A stretch of DNA of 64,000 bases from contig OX337242.1 of the NCBI GenBank assembly GCA_946965045.2, forward strand, positions 1,116,001 to 1,180,000, written 5' to 3'. This DNA comes from Epithemia pelagica (Eukaryota > Bacillariophyta > Bacillariophyceae > Surirellales > Surirellaceae). Every line of letters starts with the position of its first letter. Within the stretch, counting starts at the first letter, position 1. Below, in pieces: positions 46,385 to 55,763 of this stretch. A program made the position numbers and the translations under genes. The notes under the pieces were generated by a model. It had not been told where the DNA came from. It was given only the letters and a program-made list of their open reading frames with translations, and made no database searches.

Positions 46385-47253
46385 CGCGTATCCTTTCAAA
46401 CCAAGCTCTTCTTTTTCTGGGAAACACAAGGACAAAAACAAGAACGTGAATAATCATCATCAAAATCGATCTTCATCGGACACAACATGTCTTTGGGGTA
46501 GCTTGGAATGAAACGATGTGTGGTGAAGCAACAAACGAGAAGTAATCCGCGATTCGCAACGGACAAGAGTACGACATTCAATGGTCGCCTTCCACCATGG
46601 CAGCCAACAGCAACGTGATGGCGAACGTCCACAAACAAAGATGCCATTCACTTTTTTCTTTCGACAACATAGGATCCTCTTGTTGCCATTGAGAAACACG
46701 TAGATTTTGTACGGCACCATAGCTGGCTAGGTTCACTACCGAACCTATGAGGCCCCAACATGGAAAGGATGAAAGACTTTTCCGCAAAAAAACTCTCACA
46801 TAAACTTCACTTCTGTGAACATTTCTTTTCTTCTCAATCAAAACCATTCTAACAAGGACAAACAGCGTCATGGAATCCCATGGTCCACTTACTCTTGAGG
46901 AAGTTTCTTTTGCTGCTCGAGTCAAAATGCACTTTATAACGTTTCTGCGGGGCTTCTACTGATGGTGCTACGGCTACGGGAACTACCGTACCTACGAATT
47001 TCTACGCGGTGCCTCTACCTAAAGCTACGGACGATAGGTGGAGGCGGAGCAAGGAGGGAAGGAGCAGCAGGAGCGCCGGCTGTCTGTCGCCAATGCTACT
47101 TCGAAAAGGGACAGTACATATCAGTGTGATCCATTGTGTACCCGAAATCCATTTAGAAGCCTGACGTCATATTTTGTCTTTTGTTCAACAACAATGTGAC
47201 AACCTCCACATTTCCTCCAATCCAAATAATTTATCCCTCCTCCGAAGGGAAAA
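46385..47253. other. divergent region with possible non-AUG 5' exon and TGACGTCA
   Basis: On the minus strand 46893-47002 is open and reads through a GTAAGT donor at 46892; joined to an acceptor at 46417 it would continue the SGWKA frame in phase, but it has no ATG. On the plus side TGACGTCA at 47162-47169 lies 85 bp before the VKOR gene start. Confidence 0.45.
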
Positions 47254-48495
47254 ATGAAGCACCGACGGGTGGAGACTTTGCTTCTTTGGCTCTGTTTGTT
47301 GGGAGCCCAGGTATACGTATCGGAATCATTCACGGTCGGGGAGCTTTCCAGTCCACAGGGACAGCCATTGCGTGAATCGAGGGCGATCCGTAGAAACTCG
47401 GGAAGCCCAGAGCCGTCCCAATCCTCATCCTCGGTTTGCCTGCACAACAAGTTGACGGGCAGTGATGATCCGAATACTATCATCACTTCAGGCGATGACG
47501 GAACTTCGTGCTGGAATCCGAGACTTCGTCGAGTCATGGGAGGGATCGCTGCTTGTGGAGCGGTCGAGACGGCCTACTTGACGTGGAGCAAGTTGAGCAA
47601 CAACAACGACAACCTGCTCTTGTGTGGTGCCCCCACGGGGGCCAGCAGCTCGGGCTGTTCGAGTGTGTTGGACAGTTCGTATGCGTTGGTCCCAGGGACC
47701 GAGATCCCCTTGTCCCTGCTGGGATTTATTGCGTACTCTACTGTGGCTTTCTTGGCGCTTGTTCCTGCTCTGTCATCCACCAAACTTGGTGACGAGGACG
47801 AACTGGAGAACCGACTGCTATTGGCAGCTCTGTCCACAACCATGGGTATTTTCTCAGTGTTTCTAATGGGAATATTGTTTGGAGTCTTGAAAGAGCCTTG
47901 CCCATTTTGCGTGGCGTCGGCAGCGTTTTCGATTACCTTGGCCAAACTTTCTTGGATAGGAGGAGCTGTTCCTTCGGGAAGGATAAAGCAAGGGATCCAA
48001 TGGTCGGCGACGGGAGGTGGGCTCGCATCGTTGGCGGCGTCACTTATTTTCTTCAGCGCTATTCCCGATACAGTATCGTCGGATTCGACTTCTGTCGGAT
48101 GGCTATCACAACAGAGTGGAACTACGTTACTGGCTAGCAGTACGACTTCGTCCGACTCATCGAACGATGTTGGAAAGTCGCCGCCGCCCATTCTCAGTTC
48201 CTCTTCGGTACGAGCATTGGATATTTCAAAGGATCTGCAAGCTCGAAACGCTCGCATGTTTGGAGCGTATTGGTGTTCCCATTGCTACGATCAAAAAGAA
48301 CGTCTGGGCAAAGAGGCAATGTCACAGATCCCCTACGTGGAATGTAGTCGTGAAGGGATGCAATCTCAAGCAGCACTCTGCAAACAACGAGACGTCCCGG
48401 GGTACCCCACTTGGGAGATTAACGGAAAGTTATATCCTGGAGAAAAGGAATTGGATGAATTGGAAGAGATCATCCGTGATTCACCGCGCTCATAG
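47254..48495 (+). CDS. plastid VKOR-thioredoxin fusion (LTO1-like thiol oxidoreductase)
   Basis: Intronless, 413 residues from the ATG at 47254. The N-terminus is a signal peptide (TLLLWLCLLGAQVYVSES) followed by Phe, the plastid cleavage pattern. Residues about 95-260 form the VKOR four-helix domain, with the partner cysteines in LLCGAPTGASSSGC, the Ser/Thr-rich helices and the active-site CPFC at the end of a membrane segment. Residues about 320-413 are a thioredoxin-like domain with WCSHC and the cis-Pro segment DVPGYPTW. Land-plant and cyanobacterial homologues catalyse disulfide formation in the thylakoid lumen and support photosystem II assembly. All four redox cysteines are present. 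Function by homology is strong, thylakoid location is inferred. Confidence 0.93.
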   Translation: MKHRRVETLLLWLCLLGAQVYVSESFTVGELSSPQGQPLRESRAIRRNSGSPEPSQSSSSVCLHNKLTGSDDPNTIITSGDDGTSCWNPRLRRVMGGIAACGAVETAYLTWSKLSNNNDNLLLCGAPTGASSSGCSSVLDSSYALVPGTEIPLSLLGFIAYSTVAFLALVPALSSTKLGDEDELENRLLLAALSTTMGIFSVFLMGILFGVLKEPCPFCVASAAFSITLAKLSWIGGAVPSGRIKQGIQWSATGGGLASLAASLIFFSAIPDTVSSDSTSVGWLSQQSGTTLLASSTTSSDSSNDVGKSPPPILSSSSVRALDISKDLQARNARMFGAYWCSHCYDQKERLGKEAMSQIPYVECSREGMQSQAALCKQRDVPGYPTWEINGKLYPGEKELDELEEIIRDSPRS

Positions 48496-48922
48496 AGAAC
48501 GAAACCATACACAGAATTACCTAGCTGCTTTGCGGAATTTTGGAGCATTCCTATGTACTCCTAGAACAAGAATTGAAGACATAATATACTTTCAAAAGTT
48601 AGATTTGTCATGAATTGAAAGAGACGTGCCGCATATTTTCAGGAAAGGCTTAGAAACTTCGTACAAAAGTTCCGTCATTGTGAAGAAGTCCTACAACTAC
48701 AACTGATTCTGTATTAGAAACATGAACGCACGAGATTGACGCATGAAATCCTGTTGTATTTCTTCTATTCTCTTCAGCAATTTAGTAGTGTAATTAGACA
48801 ACACATCCTCCTTCTCGATCCTAATCAGTTTCGAAGACTGGGTAGGTACTAAGAGTACGGATGTATTCTGGCTCATACTGGTCGAACCATAGCTTTTCTC
48901 CTCGCTTTGGATTTCATCATAA
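48496..48922. other. convergent 3' flanks
   Basis: No gene. TACTCCTAG is at 48556-48564. Confidence 0.5.
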
Positions 48923-50881
48923 CTACGAGCGTCGTCGTGCTCGACCATCGGCGCTTGGATTCGTTCCCGAGGCCGATGTGTCGACTCCACCCGGGCGTGA
49001 GAGCTCGTCGTCATCATCATCGTCATCCATCATCATGTCATCGTCGTCGTCCTGACTTGCGGCTAGGGCCAAGGCAGAAATGGTCGGTGGGACTCCACCC
49101 GTTTCTTCACCCCGTGCGGCTTCTTGTGCATCCAAGAAATCGGCCGCTTCATGCCCTTGCAAAATGATTTGTTCCACGTTGGTATTGAAAGAGAGACAAT
49201 GCATACAACGAACACCCAGGAAATGCCAGCGTCGCTCATAATCCCTTTCTCCGCAGTCGTTGCAGATAATATTGACTACACGCGCCATTTCACGAGGGAC
49301 GGGTTGTAAGGCAATCCCCATGGCCAAGGCGGACCATGTAGGGGCCATTGTTTCGGGTGTTTCCGCCGTCTTTTTACAGACTGGACAACGCGTATCAAAC
49401 GACGTTAATTCTTTGAAGCAATGCCAATGAATGGCGTGACCACAGGGCATTTCATGAGATGCCTGTCGACTGCTGAACAAATCCTCTTGACAGACAGGAC
49501 ATTTGGAATTGTATTTGCCAGCCTTGCAATTGTGATCGTCAAATTGAAGAATGTCAATACACATGCCACAATCGTTGCAATGACGAAAATTCTCACGACC
49601 ACCCACTCGACAAAAGCCACATGCTGTACAATGGTACGGAGATTCGGCATTTGACATCCATAAATTGCAAATGTTGCAGTGATACTCGCCAAAGGTTGCG
49701 CCACAAAGTTTACAGTTGTTTCTGTCAAAGAGACAGACAATTACATGAGAACGAGTTGTCATGTCATGAATGACGTTACGCAAAGAGAGTACGAGGAAAC
49801 GAACAACAAAGTTCCCCTCGTCAGAGACCTTCAGTTCGTGGAGTAATGGTACGTACGTTTTACTGGATTGTCGGGTATAGCAGTGACGACAAATGACTTC
49901 TCGAGTCGCGAATCGATCAATGAGATGATGGTTTTCTTCTTCGTCTTCAAAGGATTCATTTTCCAGCGGCATACTCCGCCGTCGTTCGTGTTTATTGGAG
50001 GATGCGACGCTTTGTTCCACAACTTGATCGGCCACCAGTCTTCCCGCAGCTCTCCGTTGTCGGATGTGAATAGGTGGAGGCAAGACGGGGCATTCATCGT
50101 GACAGATGCGACACCCAAAGGCCAAACCACAACAAGCCGCCACAATCGTACATTGACGGTCATAATGTGTACAAACAGGACGGCTTAATTCCATGAGTCG
50201 ACTGGCTTGTTCGGGATTGGCCGCAAACAGTGAACTGGCGTTGGCGGCCGCAGTGGCACGACTTTCTTCGTTCCACTCTTGCAAACTAAACGATCGACCG
50301 TGCATCTGACGATACTGACCAGCCGGAATACATCTTCTGCTACTGCTAGAAGCAAATGCACTGACGGAAGCGCCATCGGATGAAAGGTTGGGGCCATCTT
50401 CGTTACTGGTGTGGGAAACTGAAGAAGCCACGGACCGGTTGTCCTGTTGATTGTAGTCGTAGATATCTTCAGGAGTTTCACTCATGATTGCATCCCCCTC
50501 ATCATCGGAGAAGTAAGATCCTCCAGTGGCTGTAGATCGTGCCAGTTGCGTCATGTTATTGACATATTCATGTTGTTGTCGTTCCTCTTCATTCGAATAG
50601 ACACTTTCACTGTGTACCGATCTAGAGACAACGCTACTTCCCATACTGCTCCGTCGTCGACCATCCATTAGCCCTTGAATCATTTTGTTTTTCTCCTGTT
50701 GACTGATGGTGGAATCCTTCATGATGTCCTTGATCTGTTTCCGTCGAACACTCTGTTCTGTTTCGCTCATGTGGGTGGAACGAGTCAATTCGGCCGTCGA
50801 TTGTACAGAGACACCCGACGAGTTCAATGGCACACCACCACCACCTCCAAATCCTCCTCGCCTAGCGTTCGCGTCCGCCAT
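48923..50881 (-). CDS. CHY/RING zinc-finger E3 ubiquitin ligase (RCHY1/PIRH2-like)
   Basis: Join of 48923-49721 and 49857-50881; intron 49722-49856 (135 nt, GTACGT...ACAG) with junction RQSSKT|NNCKLCG. The intron length is a multiple of three and has no stop, so retention would add 45 residues inside the zinc-binding core. Spliced product 607 residues. After a 190-residue disordered Ser-rich N-terminus come the CHY finger (CTHYDRQCTIVAACCG...CRICHDEC, then CRHC), the CTCHY finger (NICNLWM...YHCTACGFCRVGG...FRHCNDCG) and a RING-H2 (CPVCQEDLF...CGHAIHWHCF...CPVC). The zinc ribbon (ICNDCGERDYERRWHF...CMHC) is last, in the RCHY1 order. The tail is acidic (Asp-rich) and ends basic. It should transfer ubiquitin to substrates; targets are unknown. 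Confidence 0.95.
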   Translation of the reverse strand: MADANARRGGFGGGGGVPLNSSGVSVQSTAELTRSTHMSETEQSVRRKQIKDIMKDSTISQQEKNKMIQGLMDGRRRSSMGSSVVSRSVHSESVYSNEEERQQHEYVNNMTQLARSTATGGSYFSDDEGDAIMSETPEDIYDYNQQDNRSVASSVSHTSNEDGPNLSSDGASVSAFASSSSRRCIPAGQYRQMHGRSFSLQEWNEESRATAAANASSLFAANPEQASRLMELSRPVCTHYDRQCTIVAACCGLAFGCRICHDECPVLPPPIHIRQRRAAGRLVADQVVEQSVASSNKHERRRSMPLENESFEDEEENHHLIDRFATREVICRHCYTRQSSKTYVPLLHELKVSDEGNFVVRFLVLSLRNVIHDMTTRSHVIVCLFDRNNCKLCGATFGEYHCNICNLWMSNAESPYHCTACGFCRVGGRENFRHCNDCGMCIDILQFDDHNCKAGKYNSKCPVCQEDLFSSRQASHEMPCGHAIHWHCFKELTSFDTRCPVCKKTAETPETMAPTWSALAMGIALQPVPREMARVVNIICNDCGERDYERRWHFLGVRCMHCLSFNTNVEQIILQGHEAADFLDAQEAARGEETGGVPPTISALALAASQDDDDDMMMDDDDDDDELSRPGGVDTSASGTNPSADGRARRRS

Positions 50882-52276
50882 CTTCTTAGTGGTCTATGAA
50901 TAAAGGGGAAGGAGATCTGATGTATACTTCTTCACTTGACAAAGATCTGCAGCAATACCGACTGTTACGGTTTATGGTTGGAGTCCGTCATAGAACACGC
51001 CCAATGCAAAATTGAGGGGCAGTCCGCCGGCAGCAGTGTGCTCTTTTCTAGCGGTTTCTACGACAATCCTCTTCAAAGAAACAACAGTGTCACTTAGCAT
51101 TTTTTGGATCTAATAGGAAATCATAGCGCTGGAGTGTTTCGAAATAGTGACTGAAAATGTCCGATGCCATTTCATTTTCAATGTTCTAAATAAAAGCCCT
51201 CTCGTGTCCGTGAACAACCACGAAGAGCAACAGCAAGACAACAACACATCAGGATGAGATGCCAATTGACAATGGTCCACAAACTATAAACTCTAGTAAT
51301 GGTACTCCAAAGCACTCCATGTCTGACTCGCATATATGTGACACTATCATGGAAACGGACCACGAGTTGTCTCGTCAGGTGCCACCAGCACATATCTTGG
51401 GAGTGACGAGTAGATTTTTCAAGAGGCTGATGCAATAATCGGCAAAGTAAACCTCTTGGATTATCTTCGATATGAATATAAACACTATAGTGTAGCGATT
51501 TGATGCCAAAGATGCGCCAATGCATGTCAAGATGATGAAAAGGAAATCATTATTACTGCCCACAACTCTACCGTGCATCGGATGTCGTAAGGACTTCTAC
51601 TTTTCCTTGTGTCGCCTCCTTTCACTTTAGTTACGGAAAAAGAACCGGAAGGTGCTTACACAAGCAGATACCCAAAACAGACAGGCATAGTTCAAAGTTG
51701 AGAGGTATATCGTTTATCATCTGCTCCTCCAGGATGGCTGCTCCTCACCATCACTAACTGCACTCATCACTCGTCATTTTGTGAGCGCGAGCGCGGAAAT
51801 TTAGCGATATTTCGACAGGTATCTAATATTACTATTATTGCCTCTCATATGAAGAACATACAATAGTTTGGTCCATGCTGGCTGGCAGCCACTTAAATAA
51901 ATCAGAAGTAGTTACGAATATTGTATTGCTGCTCTCTACTCCGTACCACGGAGTGCGCGTTAAATATTACAAATGTGACATAGAGGAGCCTGTTGTTGGT
52001 GTGACAGCACAAGGAGACCCGGCGTCCGGCGTACATAAGTTTCATTTTATGGACTTATAGGGCATGTATACAGAATAGTAGACGAGTTGAGTGGTCGGCG
52101 CGCATCTTTTCTACTAATTGTGTGACATGCGTGACGTTCTCCTTTTGAAGGATGAGATCATCGATCATCTCTTTTCGTTTTCTCATAATTTTGGTTGTCT
52201 GAACCTGCACCTTGCGGAGACCCCAAGCCGACCCACCGCAACGAATCGAAGAAGGTTATTGAAATTGAATCTCATC
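50882..52276. other. intergenic, 1.4 kb, no gene seen
   Basis: Divergent region between the E3 ligase and the PTPKP protein. Short frames only. TGACGT lies at 52132-52137, 140 bp before the PTPKP start. Confidence 0.55.
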
Positions 52277-53449
52277 ATGAAATTTTTGTTTTCATCGGCA
52301 ACGTTGTTTGCCTTGTTGAGTCAAGTCCCACGGACTCATGCGGTCGACGCGACGTTGATCGCGGCGCAAAACCAAGAGCATTTGCAATCAGGCGACATGG
52401 AGAAGGCCTCCATTCATCACCAGCCTTTGATCCGGAATCTCGAACATTTCTTCTCTGAATCGATTGGCTCTCTCTATAGCAAGGAGCATCCACTTTTGGA
52501 ACGTACTCTTGGTGAATATGACGAGGAAGAAGAGGAAGAAGAATACAGGAAGAAGAAGAAGACGAAGAAGGCCAAAACACCAAAGGTGAAGGCCATGAAG
52601 AAAGGAAAAGGAATGCGTTACGACGATTCAGCCATGAAGAAAGGAAAGAAAATGATGGAAAAGTCTGACAAATACTCCAAGGGCAAAGGAATGGGCAAGA
52701 AAAAAGGATATGATGACTACTCTAAGGGCAAAGGAAAGGGTTATGATGACTACACGAAGGGCAAAGGAAAGGGTTATGAAGAATACCCCAAGGGAAAAGG
52801 AAAGGGCTACTACACTCCAACGGTGAAACCAACGTCCAAGCCAACTACAAAGCCGACGCCTAAGCCAACTCCTAAACCCACACCAAAGCCAACTCCTAAA
52901 CCCACACCAAAGCCAACTCCAAAACCCACACCAAAGCCAACTCCCAAGCCGACTCCAAAACCCACACCAAAGCCAACTCCCAAGCCGACTCCAAAACCCA
53001 CACCAAAGCCAACTCCCAAGCCGACTCCAAAACCCACACCAAAGCCAACTCCCAAGCCGACTCCAAAACCCACACCAAAGCCGACTCCCAAGCCGACTCC
53101 CAAGCCCTCGCCTAAACCCACACCCAAGCCAACTCCCAAGCCCTCGCCTAAGCCAACTCCTAAACCCTCACCCAAGCCAACTCCCAAGCCCTCGCCTAAG
53201 CCAACTCCTAAACCCTCACCCAAGCCGACTCCCAAGCCCTCGCCTAAGCCAACTCCTAAACCCTCACCCAAGCCGACTCCCAAGCCCTCGCCTAAGCCAA
53301 CTCCTAAACCCTCACCCAAGCCGACCTCCAGACCCACTCCTAAACCCTCACCCAAGCCGACCTCCAAACCCACTCCAGAACCCACAAAGAAGCCATACAC
53401 GAAGAATCGTTCATACATGAAATACTCCAAGCATCCGAAGTTTTTCTAA
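52277..53449 (+). CDS. secreted Lys-rich, PTPKP-repeat protein (silaffin-like or cell-wall protein)
   Basis: 390 residues from the ATG at 52277; the frame is open further upstream but the signal peptide [22 protein letters not shown] starts here. An acidic propeptide-like region contains RNL and RTL, the R-X-L processing sites known from diatom silaffins, followed by [11 protein letters not shown] strongly basic block comes next ([12 protein letters not shown], then KGKGMG and three near-identical units of the type [11 protein letters not shown]). Spaced Lys and Tyr/Ser residues could be modified and bind silica. The rest is a long PTPKP/PSPKP array. No enzyme motif is present. The layout fits a biosilica-associated or wall glycoprotein, but similarity is compositional, not proof of homology. 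Confidence 0.72.
   Translation: MKFLFSSATLFALLSQVPRTHAVDATLIAAQNQEHLQSGDMEKASIHHQPLIRNLEHFFSESIGSLYSKEHPLLERTLGEYDEEEEEEEYRKKKKTKKAKTPKVKAMKKGKGMRYDDSAMKKGKKMMEKSDKYSKGKGMGKKKGYDDYSKGKGKGYDDYTKGKGKGYEEYPKGKGKGYYTPTVKPTSKPTTKPTPKPTPKPTPKPTPKPTPKPTPKPTPKPTPKPTPKPTPKPTPKPTPKPTPKPTPKPTPKPTPKPTPKPTPKPTPKPTPKPTPKPSPKPTPKPTPKPSPKPTPKPSPKPTPKPSPKPTPKPSPKPTPKPSPKPTPKPSPKPTPKPSPKPTPKPSPKPTSRPTPKPSPKPTSKPTPEPTKKPYTKNRSYMKYSKHPKFF
52818..53395 (+). repeat. PTPKP/PSPKP coding minisatellite
   Basis: About 45 tandem 12-nt units encoding P-T-P-K or P-S-P-K. The first half is nearly pure PTPK in 24-36-nt higher-order repeats, and the second half alternates PTPK with PSPK. Higher-order homogeneity suggests recent expansion by slippage or unequal exchange. 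Confidence 0.92.
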
Positions 53450-53815
53450 GATGATTCTCCCATTCAGCAAATGAAGCGTCCATGACACAGGATGTCGCAA
53501 GTTATTTATACAGAAAGCTTGTTCCCAGCCATGCTTTGAACAGTGTGGCTTGTTTTTTTCATGTTTGATCTCTCATGTCTTTCCGGTTATAGTTATATCA
53601 CTTTCTTTATCATTATTTAGTATACTCCTCTTTGACAATATGGACTTTCTTACTAGGAGTATTCGTTATAACTAATGGTGTTGCAAAGATTTTCTTATCG
53701 GTTACCCGATGAGGTCGACAGCATGTGTGCGAGCCTTTGGGGTAGTTTACATTAGGAGTATTTCGATGCGGACTGTTTCTCGGCGCTTTCTATGTTTTTT
53801 ATGCTCCTAGAATGG
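53450..53815. other. convergent 3' flanks with CTAGGAGTA copies
   Basis: No gene. CTAGGAGTA at 53653-53661 and TAGGAGTA at 53753-53760, plus CTCCTAG near 53803. Confidence 0.5.
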
Positions 53816-55030
53816 TTAGCTTACGATTTCACCTTTCTCGGTTCGAATACTCACATTGTAGTGCGTACGAATGGAGGTATGTGATGGTTGCCCTTGTGGA
53901 AACAGTTCTTCTTCCATGTGTGATAACTCTGCCAATATTGATTCTGAACCCTTTTTGCTGTTTGCAAACCACCGGTGGCATCGTGAAAGTACCTTGTTTC
54001 TCACACTGGCTTCGGCCCTCGTTGCCCAGACCTTGGTTTCCACAGGAATATCTGGCAGTGTGGGCCGCAAAGTTTCACCTGTGCTTTGATCGTTTTCTGC
54101 TGGGCTTGCATTGCAATCCCTTGATGTGGTGGGAAGTTGAATCGAGTCCTTGTCCTTGAGTCTGGTGGAATGACAGTCGACATCCTTCCATTGTTTGCTG
54201 GACTCGGCTCGATCGGATTGTCTCGACTTGGAGAGTTCCACATCGGAATAAAAGAGATGTGGTACCTCGCTTGGATCCAATCGTGGGATTCGTTTGAGTG
54301 AAGAAACCAGAGGATGGTGAAAGGAGACTTGTTGGTTCTGACGAGGTGGGTGTGTGGATTTGCTAAACGTGCTCGACGTCGAGGGAAAGGCGACCGAGTC
54401 AGTATTCCTGGCAGTTGGAACACTTTCTTGGGAAGCAGAGCAAGTGGTGGACGTTGTATGGGATTCAAAACTTGCACATCTTTGCATCCGTTGGACCTGT
54501 TCGATGAGAGGGATTTCGCAAATGCGTCGTCCCAACGAAGCACCTTTACCATCACGTTTCTTGTCTGGAAAATAGACAGAGCCCTTGCCACACTCGAGCA
54601 CGGTATTGAACAATACAGCCGTTTTCTCCACCACACCAGAAGAAGCATTCGTGGAGTGTTTTATCCTTGACCTCCATATGGGTTGCAGTGATTTTGCTGC
54701 TGTCGTCACCTCTGGTGTTTCTGTGGAGTCAGTGATTGAGGAAATCTCTGCCATACCGCAACGTCCATCTCGTTCCAGCCCTTCTGCAGTTGTTGCAGTC
54801 GTCAGAGAGGGTTCGTCAAAACTGGATGAGCCATGTTGCTCCTGTTCCTCATCAGATGGAGTGGTATCAGCGCATAATCGTTCCCGGACAAAACCTTGTA
54901 TTCCACTGGACGATCTATTGGTGGTTTGTATATTTTGCAAGATTCGTAGAATCTCGTTACCATGTCCCCTCCCATGCGTCTCCTTTCGTTCCTCGTCCAC
55001 CACACTCTCGGCGCTTTTCTCCATGAGCAT
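53816..55030 (-). CDS. hypothetical Ser/Thr-rich protein
   Basis: 404 residues from the ATG at 55030, no intron needed. Mostly polar and probably disordered. A compact hydrophobic stretch near residues 235-265 (SLKRIPRLDPSEVPHLFYSDVELSKSR) is followed by a helical C-terminal segment (VRNKVLSRCHRWFANSKKG...ILAELSHMEEELF). The FYSDVELSKSR element resembles a short acidic-aromatic motif followed by basic residues that I recall from many uncharacterised diatom proteins, and loosely the WFTPEDYFEIK and WYQYDELKTIK elements of the tandem paralogues at 0.8-4.1 kb. No targeting peptide or enzyme motif. Function unknown. Confidence 0.65.
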   Translation of the reverse strand: MLMEKSAESVVDEERKETHGRGHGNEILRILQNIQTTNRSSSGIQGFVRERLCADTTPSDEEQEQHGSSSFDEPSLTTATTAEGLERDGRCGMAEISSITDSTETPEVTTAAKSLQPIWRSRIKHSTNASSGVVEKTAVLFNTVLECGKGSVYFPDKKRDGKGASLGRRICEIPLIEQVQRMQRCASFESHTTSTTCSASQESVPTARNTDSVAFPSTSSTFSKSTHPPRQNQQVSFHHPLVSSLKRIPRLDPSEVPHLFYSDVELSKSRQSDRAESSKQWKDVDCHSTRLKDKDSIQLPTTSRDCNASPAENDQSTGETLRPTLPDIPVETKVWATRAEASVRNKVLSRCHRWFANSKKGSESILAELSHMEEELFPQGQPSHTSIRTHYNVSIRTEKGEIVS

Positions 55031-55460
55031 GGAGCGTTTTCTCTTGGAAGAAAATGAATGAAAGGTTGTGTCTATAGGACATCAAAGAGTATTTGGTCGT
55101 GCGTTCGTCTATCAGTTGGAAAAATGAGAAAAGTGGGACCTCAGCCCAATTTTGTGGTGCCACATCGAAAATCAAACCGAAAGAGGTTGTGAGCAATACT
55201 AGTTTTACTATTGCTCCCATGATCATTTTTTATGCCCACACCTATTGCCAGTTATGAGGACGCGCGGCGGGTACTTGATCTTTACAGAGCAAGGTATTGG
55301 CCCACAAACTCAGAGGTTGCGTGGATCTTGTCACAAGGATCGTGGCTCTTGTTCTGGCTGGCGAGATGTTGTTGTTGGCGAGAGATCCAGAATATCATAC
55401 TCTCATTCATCTTCATAATTGTATGAAAGAGAAAAGTCAGTGTTACATGAACCTGAGAGG
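55031..55460. other. divergent intergenic region, 430 bp
   Basis: Promoters of the Ser/Thr-rich protein (minus) and the metalloprotease (plus). Nothing else is seen. Confidence 0.5.
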
Positions 55461-55716
55461 ATGAAGGCCGTGTTGGTATCATGCGTTGCGCTGGCGAGCA
55501 GCGTACTGGCTCAATCCTTGGCCAGTCCGGCAAATGAAAGGGTTTCATCATCACAATGTCCCTCTGCCTGTCAGATTCAAGGAGTTCATGCGTTGTGGGA
55601 AGACGAAGAAGATCAAGCTCCAGACAAAAGTTTCTCGGGACCAATGGATCAGCCATTACACCATCGACGGCTCATGAGAGTATCCACACCAAACATGACC
55701 AACAACAGCGACAGTC

Positions 55717-55763
<47 letters not shown>

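Noticed and set aside
47574-48257. 227-codon minus-strand frame inside the VKOR gene
   Set aside because: Antisense shadow; the plus frame carries CPFC and WCSHC motifs.
52810-53430. GVGL/GLEV repeat frame on the minus strand
   Set aside because: Pure reverse-complement translation of the PTPKP minisatellite.
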